From positions 2,852,499-2,916,498 of the forward strand of contig NZ_CP039456.1 in the NCBI RefSeq assembly GCF_006974145.1: DNA of 64,000 bases. The letters are read 5' to 3'. Positions 8,137 through 19,300 of the stretch are shown here, piece after piece. The notes under the pieces were generated by a model. It ran no database searches and was not told where the DNA came from. It saw nothing but the letters and a program-made list of their open reading frames with translations. Position 1 is the first letter of the stretch. Every line of letters starts with the position of its first letter. A program made the position numbers and the translations under genes. The stretch comes from Changchengzhania lutea. GTDB taxonomy: Bacteria; Bacteroidota; Bacteroidia; Flavobacteriales; Flavobacteriaceae.

Positions 8137-9620
8137 CTATCTTCCGCAAAAAGTTCATAAGGACTTTTGCTGTAATTGTATTGCCACCCGCCTTTTGGCT
8201 GTACTTCTTTAAAATCTTTTGCACCGTAAAAACCATCATTATAATTTTCCATCCATTCGAAAGTTAATTTTTGAAGTTTATCTCGATCACTTTTATAATC
8301 TGGATGGTTGTATAGATTATTTAATTGGTAGGGGTCGTTTTTTCTATCGAAGAGTGTATTTGTGATTGGGTTGTTATCTTTATCCATAGAAAAAGTAAAA
8401 TCCTTGGTAACCACACCTCGCCAATTGATGTTTTTTGCATGCCCCAATCTATAGACCCATAGTGGCACATAATCGTTAGCATCAATGCTACTTAATGCCA
8501 ATTCTTTAGATAAATCCCTACCATCATAACCTTGTTTTGTTTCAATGTCCAAATAGCCCAAAATTGTTGGCATTATATCCATGGTTCCCAGCATGGTTTC
8601 TGATTTTATTCCTGCTTTAATTTTCTTGGGATATTTAATTATAAAAGGGACTCTGTTTGAATAATCATGCGGGTATTGTTTTGGCAATTTTGCGTTATGA
8701 GATTCCAACATGTCGCCATGGTCTGCCGTAAAAGCCACCAATGTATTATCTTCAATGCCCATTTCTTTTAATTGATTCATCAGTCTTCCAAAAGCGACAT
8801 CAACGCCTGTAACAGAAGCCAAGTGTCCATGGTACATCCGTTTTCTATCTTCTGTAACTTCTAAACCTGGGCGTAATGTTATGGAGTCTCGATTGTATAA
8901 ACTCATTAATTCATCTAAAGTATCATACCTGTAATGCATTTTCCCGTCTTCTCCTTTAAATTTGCCCCAATCGTGTGGTGGATGCCAAGACACAATAAGA
9001 GCGAATGGTTTGGATTGGTCTATATCTTTTAAATAATTGATGGCCTGATTGGTTTGTGCGTAAGGTTCCCATTCATTAAAGATCTCTTTTTCTCCTTTTT
9101 CGTTCCAGAAAAAAGCCTTTCCCGGGCGAAAGTCCACATGGCAGTTGTTGGTCAATAAAGTGTCAAAACCATACGACAGTTCTTTAGGAATCGGTCTATT
9201 TCTATCTCCACCCAATAAATGCCATTTCCCAACATAAGCGGTTTGATATCCTTTTTCTTTTAGAACTTCTCCCAAAAGCTTTGTTTTGTTTGGTAAAAGT
9301 GGTACATCATTTACAAAAGCACCATTTTTAAGCGGATGCATCCCGCTCATCAACATGCCCCTGAAAGGTGTGCAAACAGGTTGGCTTGAAAATGCATTAC
9401 TGAGCAATATGCCTTCACTTGCCATTTTATCCAGATTGGGTGTTATGATCTGTTCATTGCCATAAGCACCAAGCATATCATACGAATGTTGGTCTGAAAG
9501 TACAATAATAAGGTTTGGCAAGGTTTCAGGTTTAGCATCGACTTTGGCTTGCTCTTCCTTATTTTGCTTGCAAGAGACCACTATTATTACTGAAAATAGG
9601 ATTAGAAATATATGTTTCAT
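8121..9620 (-). CDS. S1 family sulfatase, lipoprotein, in SusCD operon
   Basis: Sulfatase of 499 residues with a lipoprotein signal (VVSC, Cys17). Active-site features are VLSDQHS (about 40-46), modification motif C83-T-P-F-R87, GKWHLLGG (about 136) and FTADHGD (about 300). CTPFR fits the C-x-P-x-R rule. It lies 74 bp downstream of susD on the same strand, so it is the third gene of a susC-susD-sulfatase operon and very likely desulfates the imported or surface-bound oligosaccharide. Its 3' end meets the sulfatase at 6390-8090. Confidence 0.93.
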   Translation of the reverse strand: MKHIFLILFSVIIVVSCKQNKEEQAKVDAKPETLPNLIIVLSDQHSYDMLGAYGNEQIITPNLDKMASEGILLSNAFSSQPVCTPFRGMLMSGMHPLKNGAFVNDVPLLPNKTKLLGEVLKEKGYQTAYVGKWHLLGGDRNRPIPKELSYGFDTLLTNNCHVDFRPGKAFFWNEKGEKEIFNEWEPYAQTNQAINYLKDIDQSKPFALIVSWHPPHDWGKFKGEDGKMHYRYDTLDELMSLYNRDSITLRPGLEVTEDRKRMYHGHLASVTGVDVAFGRLMNQLKEMGIEDNTLVAFTADHGDMLESHNAKLPKQYPHDYSNRVPFIIKYPKKIKAGIKSETMLGTMDIMPTILGYLDIETKQGYDGRDLSKELALSSIDANDYVPLWVYRLGHAKNINWRGVVTKDFTFSMDKDNNPITNTLFDRKNDPYQLNNLYNHPDYKSDRDKLQKLTFEWMENYNDGFYGAKDFKEVQPKGGWQYNYSKSPYELFAEDRKNQP

Positions 9621-9694
9621 CTTTTGTTTTTATAAAACCAAAATAGCTGTAAAAGTTAAATTTCACAGCTACTTTGTATTCATTTACTCTTGTT

Positions 9695-11230
9695 TTACCA
9701 ACCTGGATTATTAGGTAGTAAATTTTGATTTTTACCAATTTCAACAGCAGGAATTGGGCATAAAATGTATTTATCATCCCAACCTCTATTTGGGTTTCTC
9801 CATTGTCTTAATAGGTGGTTATTATATTCTTGTTCTGAAGTTCCCCAACGCCGCAAATCGAATAATTCTCCCATTTCCGCATACAATTCCCTGGTTCTTT
9901 CTTCTCTAATAATAGTTCTTAGAGCACTTTGATCAGTCGTAGTAATTTCACTAGCATTGACTCTGTCCCTAGCTGTTCTTAGATACGGCAATGCACTTGC
10001 AGGAGTACCATTTTCATTATAGGCTTCAGCTAACATTAAAAAAGCATCCACATATCTGTAAACGATGTGATCTTTGGAGTGAATAACGTTTCCTGGGGCA
10101 CCGCCATCTATATATTTTGTAGAACATATGCCGTTTCTACCTCCATATATACCACCTCCTACAGCAAGAGGAGTAGGTGCAAAAGTACGCGTATTTCCAT
10201 TTCTTTTATCAATATAAGAATATGTAAAGCCATCTGTTAATCTAAGATCATCCTCTTCATATAAGTCCAACATATTTGGATGCCAGGCGATTTGATAACT
10301 ACTACCTCTGGTTGCCTGCACGCCACCCAATGTACTAAAATCCGGATTGGACCAAAAAGGCAGTACACTACCAAGAAAATTTTCATATACATTGCCATGC
10401 GCAAAAATAATTTCTTTATTCCCTTCATTGCTCAGGTCAAAAATGCCTTTCCAATCTGTTTCCAATCCAACATCATAATTGCCTGCATTATCAGCCAATG
10501 GCTTTAATGCATCAATAGCTTTTTGATAATTTTCCGTAATCTGCAATGGAAATCCAGCAGATGTTAAATACACCTTGCCCAGTAAAAAGGCACCACCTGC
10601 TTTCGTCACTCTTCCTGTACCGGTTTTGATCCATTTTACTGGCAAATTTTCATTGGCAAATATTAAGTCCTCGATTATCAAGTCATAAACTTGTTGTGTA
10701 GAACTTCTTCCTTTAAATAGAACATCAGGATCAGCCGATTCTACAGGTTCTGTATATAATGGAAGGTCGCCAAAAAGCTGTGTTAATTGAAAATACGTAT
10801 AAGCTCTCATCCATCTAGCTTCAGCTAAATATTGATTGGCAATTATTGGTTTATCAGCAGCAAAGCTAGAAAGTGGAATGTTTTTAATTACCGTATTTGC
10901 CCTTGAAATGGCATTGAAGCCAACATTCCATAAGCGTTCGTATCTAAAAGGTTGCTGCTCTGGAGTTGCATAAGCTGCATATCTAGCATTTCCTGCAATT
11001 CTTGAAGTAGCGTATTTACTCATCATACTTGTTAAGAAAAACATATCCTGTTCCCAAACCACATGACCAAACGCTGCATAAATACCAACGTTTTGAGATT
11101 GGAGCTGTTCTTCATTTTGATAAAAGTTAGAACCACTGTAGGCTGAGAATATTTCTTCTTCTAAATCAGTGCTACAAGATAAAAATCCTGCCAGCATTAT
11201 TCCGAAAATGACTATTTTTTTTAGTTTCAT
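9695..11230 (-). CDS. susD: SusD/RagB family surface glycan-binding lipoprotein
   Basis: The protein has 511 residues, starts with a lipoprotein signal (GFLSC, Cys19), and has the SusD pattern: an N-terminal TPR-like region with QYLAEARWMRAYTYFQLTQLFGDLPL (parts near 134-160), and a C-terminal region with DAFLMLAEAYNE, RDRVNA, IREERTRELYAEMGELFDLRRWG. It ends LLPNNPGW, typical of the family. It caps the SusC transporter encoded 28 bp upstream and captures oligosaccharides at the cell surface. The ligand is inferred from context to be a sulfated rhamnose-containing glycan. Confidence 0.95.
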   Translation of the reverse strand: MKLKKIVIFGIMLAGFLSCSTDLEEEIFSAYSGSNFYQNEEQLQSQNVGIYAAFGHVVWEQDMFFLTSMMSKYATSRIAGNARYAAYATPEQQPFRYERLWNVGFNAISRANTVIKNIPLSSFAADKPIIANQYLAEARWMRAYTYFQLTQLFGDLPLYTEPVESADPDVLFKGRSSTQQVYDLIIEDLIFANENLPVKWIKTGTGRVTKAGGAFLLGKVYLTSAGFPLQITENYQKAIDALKPLADNAGNYDVGLETDWKGIFDLSNEGNKEIIFAHGNVYENFLGSVLPFWSNPDFSTLGGVQATRGSSYQIAWHPNMLDLYEEDDLRLTDGFTYSYIDKRNGNTRTFAPTPLAVGGGIYGGRNGICSTKYIDGGAPGNVIHSKDHIVYRYVDAFLMLAEAYNENGTPASALPYLRTARDRVNASEITTTDQSALRTIIREERTRELYAEMGELFDLRRWGTSEQEYNNHLLRQWRNPNRGWDDKYILCPIPAVEIGKNQNLLPNNPGW

Positions 11231-11258
11231 AATATGCTATATTTTTTATTTTGAAATT

Positions 11259-14200
11259 TTAAAATGATAAATTTAAGCCTAAAGTAAATACTTTGGGTCT
11301 TGGGTATGCAGAATAATCAACACCTCTGTTCAAGGCCCCATTTCCATTTGTACTTACTTCTGGATCTGGCCCTGTATAGTCTGTAATGGTTATTAAATTG
11401 GTTCCCGTAAAAGTGACTGCAGCGTTTGAAAAGAAAGGGATATCTTTTAAATTATATCTAACACTTAGGTTTTTAAGCCTAACGTATGAACCATCTTCTA
11501 TAAACGTTGAATTTGGAACAGTAACGCCTGTAGGACCATTAAAGCTAGGGTAATTAATATCGTTGTGTTGGTTATCTATGGTATAACGGTTTTCAAAATA
11601 GTCTTTAGAACCATTTCCTCCACTCCAGCCAGAACCGATGAAGGCTTTGTTAAGATTTAATATATCATTACCATAAGACCCTTGAATAAACATGGAAATA
11701 TTAAAGTTTCCTATTGTAAATTGATTGTTCCAACCAAAGAAAAAATCTGGGTTAGGGTTTCCTATGGTTTGCCTATCTGCTGGCGTTATAAGCCCATCGC
11801 CATCAAGATCTTCAAATTTCCATAATCCAGGAGCATTTTGCCCAGGGTTTCCATTACCATTATTATTACGGGCTGTTGTAGCAAAAATTGGAATATCGGC
11901 AGGATTACCATCTTCATCAATTCCTGGTTCTGTTCTAATATTGAAGTTCCCGTTAGCATAATCTTCTAAGTCATCAGGTTGAATTAACCCAGTTACCTTA
12001 TAACCAAAAAATAAACCTAATTCTTCGCCAGGATACGTTTGCGTTGCATTAATTTGAAAGAAATTGGCACCTATACCAGGACCTATAATAGATTCATTGG
12101 TACCATATTCAATTAATTTACTTACGTTCTTTGTCCAATTAATCTTAGATGTCCAAGAAAAATTTTCGTTATTAAAAATATCATAGGCTATATCTACCTC
12201 AATACCTTTGTTTTCTAGTTCGCCATCGTTAATTGGTATACTGTTAAAACCATTTTGACGCGGAATTTGTAAATTATTCAATAAATTATCAGTTATTCTT
12301 TCATAAACATCTACCGTTGTTCTTATTCTATTTTTATAGAAGTTCAGGTTTAAACCTAAATTTAAGGTGGTACTGGTTTCCCATGATAGGTTTTTATTTG
12401 CAATTCTTGCAGGAAAGGTTCCTGTGTATATGCTATTATCTGTTAATCCAATTCTACCAATGGCATAAGTGTCTAGAGTTGAATAGGGTGCCACACCAAT
12501 TGAACTTCCAACTTCTCCATAAGAAGCCCTTAATTTAAACTGTGATATGGCTCTAATGGTTTTCATAAAACCCTCTTTGTTTACATCCCAAGAAATGGCT
12601 GCCGAGGGAAAGAATCCCCAAGGATCTCCTTGACTAAATTTTGAGTCTCCATCATTTCTTCCAGTTGCGGTAAAGGTGTATTTTCCCTTGTATGAATAAT
12701 TAAACCTGAATAATAAGGATTGGATATAATTATTTGATTTTGCAGTAGAGTATCTTGACGACAATCTTGCCAACTCAATAGCGTCTGGTCCTAAATCATC
12801 AAACGTAAAATCTGTATACTCTTCTCTACGTCTTGTCCTATTTATATCGGTGTAACTGGCACCAGCAGTAACGTTTATAGTATGGTCATTAAAGTTTTTA
12901 TTGTAATTTAAAAATGATTCTGCTGTAAACCTATCTGATTCTGCATCTGCAAGAAATAATCGTCCATTGTTATTAATACCTTGCTGTGTGTTCTTTCTGT
13001 TAAAAACTTGATTGGTATTGATTCCATAATTAAAACCAATTCTGTTAGTCCACTTTAAATTGTCATTGATATCCAATATACCTTCGGTTGAAAAGATAAG
13101 TCTTTTATCTTTTTGAATGTTGTCAGATTGTGTCGCTTCAATTACTGGATTGGTTATAATATTATCATTTCCATCCAATTGATTTAAATCTCCCGCATCA
13201 TCAAATAAGGGAATAAACGGATTGATTCTCATGGCTGTAAAAACAACTCCAGACAAACCTGTCCTGGCACTAGTTTGAACACGTTGGTTTCTAGAATAAT
13301 TTAATTGGATATTGGAATTAAGCGAAAAACTATTTCCAACTTTCATTTTAGCATTATACCTAAGGTTAACTCTTCTAAATACAGAGTTTATAATGTTTCC
13401 TTCGTTTTCATTATAATTCACAGATAATAATTGAGACAAAGATTCTGTTCCTCCAGAAATACTAAAATTGGCAGTCCTGTTAAAACCCTGTCTAAAAATA
13501 GCATCCATAAAATTAGTACCTTCTCCAGCATTTTCTGGTAACGGTCGTCCATTATCGCTTCCATCATAAGGAATTCTATTATCATCTAGCAACTCTTGAA
13601 ACGTGAATTGCGGATTTTGTATTACAACCCTGTCGTTTCTGAATTGTGCGTATTGTCTTGCGGTCATTAAATCATAAGGTACGCCCACACTAGATATTGA
13701 AGTTCTAAAAGATGTATTGATTTTTATTTTACCAATTTTTGCTTCTTTAGTTTTAATTAAAACAACGCCGTTACCGGCTCTGGCACCATAGATAGCAGTA
13801 GCAGATGCATCTTTTAAAACTTCAATACTTTCAATATCATCCGGGTTTAAAGAGGCTAATGGATTGGTAGGTGTGAAATATAGATCTCCAGCCGCTTGAG
13901 TATCCAATCCCAGTGGAATACCATTTAACACATATAAAGGTTGGGTACTGGCACCTATACTATTTATACCTCTAATAGTTACAGAAATTCCCGCACCAGG
14001 TTCTCCAGAATCTTGGCTTACAAAAACACCAGCAGCTTGTCCTTGAAGTGTTTCGGTGATACTGGTAAAAAACTGATCTTCTAAATCTTTACTTTTAATG
14101 GAACTAATGGCTCCCGTAATATCTTCTCTTTTTTGTGAGCCATAACCAATAAGTACGACTTCGTCCAATGCCTGTACATCTTCTTGGAGTGTGACATTAA

Positions 14201-14489
14201 CAGTAGAAGTTCCTTTTGCAGTTTTTTCTACAGATAGGAAACCAACATAAGAGTATACTAAAGTTTTTGAACCCGATAGTAAAGTGATTGAGTAGTTTCC
14301 ATCAAAATCGGTAATAGCACCATTAGTGGTTCCTTTTTGTAAAACGGTAACCCCTATTAAAGGTAAATCGTTAGACGATTTTACAACGCCTTTAACAACT
14401 TCTCCTTGAGCATAACTCCCAAAGGAAATCATTATAAAGAAAAAAAACAAAGCCTTTTTCAAGACGCTTTCATAATAGATGTGTTTCAT
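11259..14489 (-). CDS. susC: SusC/RagA family TonB-dependent oligosaccharide transporter
   Basis: The outer-membrane receptor has 1076 residues and a signal peptide ending SYAQ (about residue 28). A carboxypeptidase-D-like regulatory domain follows (about 30-115, DFDGNYSI), then a plug (LIGYGSQKREDITGAISS, TIRGINS, DASATAIYGARAGNGVVLI), then the beta-barrel ending in the Phe-terminated LGLNLSF. It imports oligosaccharides together with the adjacent SusD. It is transcribed divergently from the sulfatase at 14972, and one copy of the 16-bp PUL element lies 85 bp upstream of its start. No anti-sigma-interaction (FecR-type) extension is seen at the N-terminus. Confidence 0.96.
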   Translation of the reverse strand: MKHIYYESVLKKALFFFFIMISFGSYAQGEVVKGVVKSSNDLPLIGVTVLQKGTTNGAITDFDGNYSITLLSGSKTLVYSYVGFLSVEKTAKGTSTVNVTLQEDVQALDEVVLIGYGSQKREDITGAISSIKSKDLEDQFFTSITETLQGQAAGVFVSQDSGEPGAGISVTIRGINSIGASTQPLYVLNGIPLGLDTQAAGDLYFTPTNPLASLNPDDIESIEVLKDASATAIYGARAGNGVVLIKTKEAKIGKIKINTSFRTSISSVGVPYDLMTARQYAQFRNDRVVIQNPQFTFQELLDDNRIPYDGSDNGRPLPENAGEGTNFMDAIFRQGFNRTANFSISGGTESLSQLLSVNYNENEGNIINSVFRRVNLRYNAKMKVGNSFSLNSNIQLNYSRNQRVQTSARTGLSGVVFTAMRINPFIPLFDDAGDLNQLDGNDNIITNPVIEATQSDNIQKDKRLIFSTEGILDINDNLKWTNRIGFNYGINTNQVFNRKNTQQGINNNGRLFLADAESDRFTAESFLNYNKNFNDHTINVTAGASYTDINRTRRREEYTDFTFDDLGPDAIELARLSSRYSTAKSNNYIQSLLFRFNYSYKGKYTFTATGRNDGDSKFSQGDPWGFFPSAAISWDVNKEGFMKTIRAISQFKLRASYGEVGSSIGVAPYSTLDTYAIGRIGLTDNSIYTGTFPARIANKNLSWETSTTLNLGLNLNFYKNRIRTTVDVYERITDNLLNNLQIPRQNGFNSIPINDGELENKGIEVDIAYDIFNNENFSWTSKINWTKNVSKLIEYGTNESIIGPGIGANFFQINATQTYPGEELGLFFGYKVTGLIQPDDLEDYANGNFNIRTEPGIDEDGNPADIPIFATTARNNNGNGNPGQNAPGLWKFEDLDGDGLITPADRQTIGNPNPDFFFGWNNQFTIGNFNISMFIQGSYGNDILNLNKAFIGSGWSGGNGSKDYFENRYTIDNQHNDINYPSFNGPTGVTVPNSTFIEDGSYVRLKNLSVRYNLKDIPFFSNAAVTFTGTNLITITDYTGPDPEVSTNGNGALNRGVDYSAYPRPKVFTLGLNLSF

Positions 14490-14573
14490 AATTTTTGATT
14501 TAATTTTAGTTCTTGAATAATTGTTTTAGTTATTTGATTTCCATCAAAACTATTATAAGAATACTATTAATGT

Positions 14574-14589
14574 ATCCTGTACTATACTG
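14574..14589 (-). promoter_or_regulatory. PUL element copy 1, upstream of susC
   Basis: On the - strand it reads CAGTATAGTACAGGAT, 85 bp before the susC start. It is identical to copy 2 (14881-14896) in inverted orientation. One of nine related sites with consensus CAG-N4-GTACAGGAT. Confidence 0.7.
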
Positions 14590-14880
14590 TTGGAATTAGT
14601 TATACAGTCGATAAAAACAAAATAATCACTGTTTGCAACCTAAGGAAATATTAATGAATGCAGTCATACAGCCATTACAATAGTAGCCGTTAAACAAACC
14701 TATAACTCCATTTTTACCTTAAATTCATCCAAAGCGAAATCATATATTAAGTCAAAGTATGGAATAAGTACATAAACTTTATTATTAAGCAACGTCTTGA
14801 GTACAACAAAAAAAAAATTGATATTCTTGGTTTATTAAAATTACTTCTTCTCTAGATGCTTTATCGCTATCTTTAAAAAG

Positions 14881-14896
14881 CAGTATAGTACAGGAT
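14881..14896 (+). promoter_or_regulatory. PUL element copy 2, upstream of sulfatase 14972
   Basis: Reads CAGTATAGTACAGGAT, 75 bp before the ATG at 14972. It forms a perfect 16-bp inverted pair with copy 1 across the divergent intergenic region 14490-14971, which has no gene. Confidence 0.7.
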
Positions 14897-14971
14897 ATGT
14901 ATCAAGAATTAAAAACAGTTTTTTGTATATTATTAATATTCATAAATTAATACAAGATATTTACCGCCATA

Positions 14972-16348
14972 ATGATAAAAAATAGTCTCCTCATAATATG
15001 TATTGCTTGTTGTCTTGGATGTAAAAAAGAAAAGGAGTTAACAAAGAATACTAAACCTAACATCATATTTCTTTTAACGGATGACCAACGCTGGGATGCA
15101 TTGGGCATTAATGGAAATAGGTATATAAAAACCCCAAATATTGATAGTTTGGCAAATTCTGGTTTTAATTTCAAGAATGCCTATGTTACAACTTCGATTT
15201 GTATGGTAAGTAGAGCCAGTATATTAACTGGACAATATATGTCCAGACATGGCATAAATGGTTTTCATACTAGCTTAGAAAATGAAGCTTTAAATAATAC
15301 TTATCCTGCCCTATTAAAATCAGCAGGATATACAATAGGTTTTATTGGTAAATATGGCATAGGAAACCCTCCAGACCATCCTAAGAAACTATTCGATTAT
15401 TGGAAAGGTACACCTTTGCATCAACCAAACTATGAAACCGTTGATAAGAATGGAGACTCTATTCATTATACAGATTTACTTAGCCAAAATATTTCTGAAT
15501 TTTTAAATATTTCATTTAGCAAACCATTTTGTCTTTCTGTAAGTTTTAAGGCGCCACATAGCCAGGACGGGGATGAGAGGCAATTTATTCCAAAGACTGA
15601 ATATGCGGAATTATATGAGAATATTGAAATGCCTTTACCAACAACTGCCGATTCAAAGTATTGGGATTCTTTACCATCATTTTTTCATACTGAAGAAAAT
15701 ATAGCCAGAATTCGTTGGAAATTGCGCTTTTCAACTGAAGAGAAATATCAAGAATCAGTAAAGAATTATTACAGATTGATTACGGGTGTTGATGAATCTG
15801 TCGGTAAATTAAGGGAAGAACTCAAGAAATCAGGTCAAGATAATAATACAGTCATCATCTTTATGGGGGATAATGGGATGTACCTCGGAGAACACGGCTT
15901 AGCAGGGAAATGGTTCGCACATGAAGAATCGATTAGAGTGCCATTGATTATTTATGACCCTAGAAATGAAAAACGGTTAATTGGAGCCCTTGATGAAATT
16001 GGATTAAATATTGATATTGCACCAACAATCTTGGGTTTTGCTGGCGTGGAAATTCCAGAAAGTATGCAAGGTCATGACTTAACTGCTGCACTAGCTGGTA
16101 ATTCCCCGAAAAGAAAGCAATTTTTTTACGAACACACCTTTAATGGAAGTCCAAGTTTACCAGAAACGAAAGCAGTTATTAGTCCGTCACTAAAATATGT
16201 CTATTATCCTGAATTTGATTTTGAAGAACTTTTCGATTTAAATACAGACCCTAACGAAGTGAATAACTTAGCAAGTGATTCAAAATATTTAGATGTATTA
16301 GAAGAACAGCGTCAAATTTTTAAAAAGTTGAAGAATGAAGCTAATTAA
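14972..16348 (+). CDS. S1 family sulfatase, lipoprotein, with C-M-V-S-R motif
   Basis: Sulfatase of 458 residues with a lipoprotein signal (CCLGC, Cys17). Metal-site start LLTDDQRW (about 34-41), NID at about 56, GKYGIGNP (about 126) and FMGDNGMYLGEHG (about 295) are present. The modification motif is C77-M-V-S-R81: Val replaces the usual Pro/Ala at the third position, while Cys and Arg are kept. It is divergent from susC and is the first gene of a + strand run, with the GH106-like gene 43 bp downstream of its stop if that gene starts at 16392. It is most likely an oligosaccharide sulfatase, and activity depends on the formylglycine-generating enzyme accepting the variant motif. Confidence 0.9.
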   Translation: MIKNSLLIICIACCLGCKKEKELTKNTKPNIIFLLTDDQRWDALGINGNRYIKTPNIDSLANSGFNFKNAYVTTSICMVSRASILTGQYMSRHGINGFHTSLENEALNNTYPALLKSAGYTIGFIGKYGIGNPPDHPKKLFDYWKGTPLHQPNYETVDKNGDSIHYTDLLSQNISEFLNISFSKPFCLSVSFKAPHSQDGDERQFIPKTEYAELYENIEMPLPTTADSKYWDSLPSFFHTEENIARIRWKLRFSTEEKYQESVKNYYRLITGVDESVGKLREELKKSGQDNNTVIIFMGDNGMYLGEHGLAGKWFAHEESIRVPLIIYDPRNEKRLIGALDEIGLNIDIAPTILGFAGVEIPESMQGHDLTAALAGNSPKRKQFFYEHTFNGSPSLPETKAVISPSLKYVYYPEFDFEELFDLNTDPNEVNNLASDSKYLDVLEEQRQIFKKLKNEAN

Positions 16349-16391
16349 AAATGCCCGTTTCAGACTAAATAGAAAAATAAAAAATAAATTT

Positions 16392-19300
16392 ATGAGTAAG
16401 ATATATAGTTATTTTATAATTGGTCTGTTGGTTTTTAGTTGCAACTCTAAGGGAGTTGAAAACACAAAATACGATAGTGCAAACTCTGCAGATTTAATTG
16501 CCAATTTCATAAGACCCACTGATGATAACACTTTGTGGTGTTATTGGTATTGGATAGGGGATGATATTTCAAAAGAAGGCATTACCAAAGATCTTGAAGC
16601 GATGAAGGAAGCGGGTATTGGTGGTGCGCTTATCGGCAATATAAATCCAGCTGAAAAGGACGGAAAAGTTCCCATGCTCTCAGAAGAATGGTGGGAACAC
16701 ATGGTGCACGCGGTTGAAGAAGGGAAACGAATAGGTGTGGATATTGGAGCGTTTAACTGCCCGGGCTGGAGCCAATCGGGAGGCCCTTGGGTAAAACCGG
16801 ATATGGCGATGCGCTATTTAACCTATTCTGAAATCAAAGCTGAGGGTGGAACCAAAATAGAATTGGAGTTGGTAAAGCCTACGGACGAATTTCAGGATGT
16901 GTATGTGTTGGCATTTCCATCGATTGCTTCTGAAAATTCAATCCTCTCAAAAAATAATTCAAACATAAGAATAACACCGTCACTGGCACAAAAGGAGCGT
17001 CTTATTGATGGTGATACGACCAAGTCTGTTGGTTTTTCAAAAAAAGTCAAAAACTACGAGGTCGTATTTACTTCAAAAGATACCATTAAAACTAGAAGCC
17101 TTAAAATCATTCCAGGGAAAAATCCTGTTGAGATTTTGGCAAAGGTCTATTCTTGGCAACTGGATGATTGGAAAGAGATAAAATCCTTTAAAATTAATAG
17201 AAGCCGATTAAACCCAAATGTGGGACCTGATAGATATGCTCCCATCATGATCGCTCTGCCAGAAAGTCGCTCGAATCAATTTAAGTTGGAATTTGAACTT
17301 CCGGATAACCTCTTTAAATCCTTTACGGAAATAGACCCGGTCATCGATACTTGGGACATCGCAGAAATCATCTTTTCCGAGGCAGCAGGATTTGAATTAT
17401 ATGCGGATAAAAATTTATCAAAAATGCATCCCACACCAATATCAAATTGGGATAGTTATCTCTGGGATGCACAAGAATCCTTAACCAGTAAAGATTTAAA
17501 AGTAAATACGGATCAAGTTATTGATATTAGCGAGTTTATGGACGAAAGTGGACATCTTGATTGGGAAACACCCGCTGGAAATTGGACCATTCAACGCTTT
17601 GGTATGACGCCTACTGGCACCGAAAATGCGCCCGCTGCACCTCAAGGGAAGGGCTATGAGATAGACAAGGCCAATGAAGAATTGGTAAAATTTCATTATG
17701 AACAATTTATCGGTGAATTTTTAAAGCGGATTCCGGAAGAAAGCACGAGTGCCTTTAAATATGTCATTGCCGATAGCTATGAAATGGGGAGCCAAAATTG
17801 GACCGACGGTTTTGAGGCTACATTTGAAAAAAAATACGGCTATAATCCGAAGAAATACCTGCCCGTTTTTACTGGTAGAATTGTGGGCAGCGTCGAAGAA
17901 TCCGAGCGCTTTCTATGGGATCTGCGCCGTGCCGTAGCAGATGCCGTCGCTTATGAATATGTAGGAGGCCTTAGAAAAGCCAGCAATGAGGATAACCTAA
18001 AACTTTGGTTGGAGAATTATGGCCATTGGGGATTTCCATCAGAATTTTTGATGTACGGCGGCCAATCGGATATTGTAAGCGGCGAATTCTGGAACGAAGG
18101 CAGCTTAGGCGATATTGAGTGCAAATCTGCATCCTCGGCTGCCCATATCTATGGAAAAAACAGGATATCTGCCGAGTCATTTACGGCATCCGGTCGCACT
18201 TATGTTCGGCATCCGGCGATGCTTAAAAAACGAGGGGATTGGGCGTTTACAGAGGGCATCAACCATATAGTGTTGCATCTTTATATCCATCAACCCGATG
18301 ATAATAGGGTACCAGGTGTCAATGCTTGGTTCAGCACAGAATTCAACCGGCACAATATCTGGTTTAAAAAATCAAAAGCCTATTTTGATTATTTAAGAAG
18401 ATGCCAACATTTATTGCAACAAGGTACCTATGCTGCGGACGTCTGTTATTTTATAGGTGAAAATACACCCATCATGACCGGTGCAAGGCAGCCCGAATTA
18501 CCAGATGGCTACTCCTATGACTATATCAATGCCGAGGTTATTTTGAACAGATTATCCATAAAGGATGGCAAATTTGTTTTGCCGGACGGGATGGGTTATA
18601 GTTTAATGGTCTTGCCTCCATTTGAAACCATGCGACCAGAATTATTGTCCAAAATTGAAGAATTAGTGTTACAAGGTGGAAAAATATATGGGCAAGCCCC
18701 AAAGAAATCCCCAAGTTTGCAAAACTTTCCAGAAAATGATAAAAAGGTCAAAGAGCTTGCTGACAAGATGTGGGGACAAGATGATTCCCAGCTGAAGGGA
18801 TATGGCAGTGGGAAAATTATCGACGGTCTCACTTTAGGGCAAGCACTGGATACTTTGAAGATTAGAAAGGATGTCATTTTAAAACCGGAAGACCCTGTGC
18901 TATGGACACACCGTTCACTTTTAGATAAGGACATTTATTTTTTGACCAACCAAAGTGAAACTGAAATTAAAATCAATCCATCCTTTAGGGTTAAAAACAA
19001 AACACCAGAATTGTGGGATGCAGTTACCGGCGAGATACGGTCGCTAACGGAATACACAAAAGAGGAAGGTAGAATTACGGTACCCTTAACTATGGAAGCC
19101 CATCAAAGTTGGTTTGTGGTTTTTAGTGATTCGGAAGTTAATGATGAGGTAAAAGAATCTGGGATAGCATCAAACTTCCCTGAACCAAAAACCGTTCTCA
19201 ATTTAGATGGACCATGGGAAGTGGATTTTAAGGACAAGGAAATCGGACCTAATGAGGCGGTGTCTTTTCCAAAGTTAACAGACTGGATTGATAATGAAAA

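Noticed and set aside
16335-16391. ATG at 16335 as start of the GH106-like gene
   Set aside because: It would overlap the sulfatase and put 19 polar residues ahead of an otherwise ideal lipoprotein signal starting at 16392.
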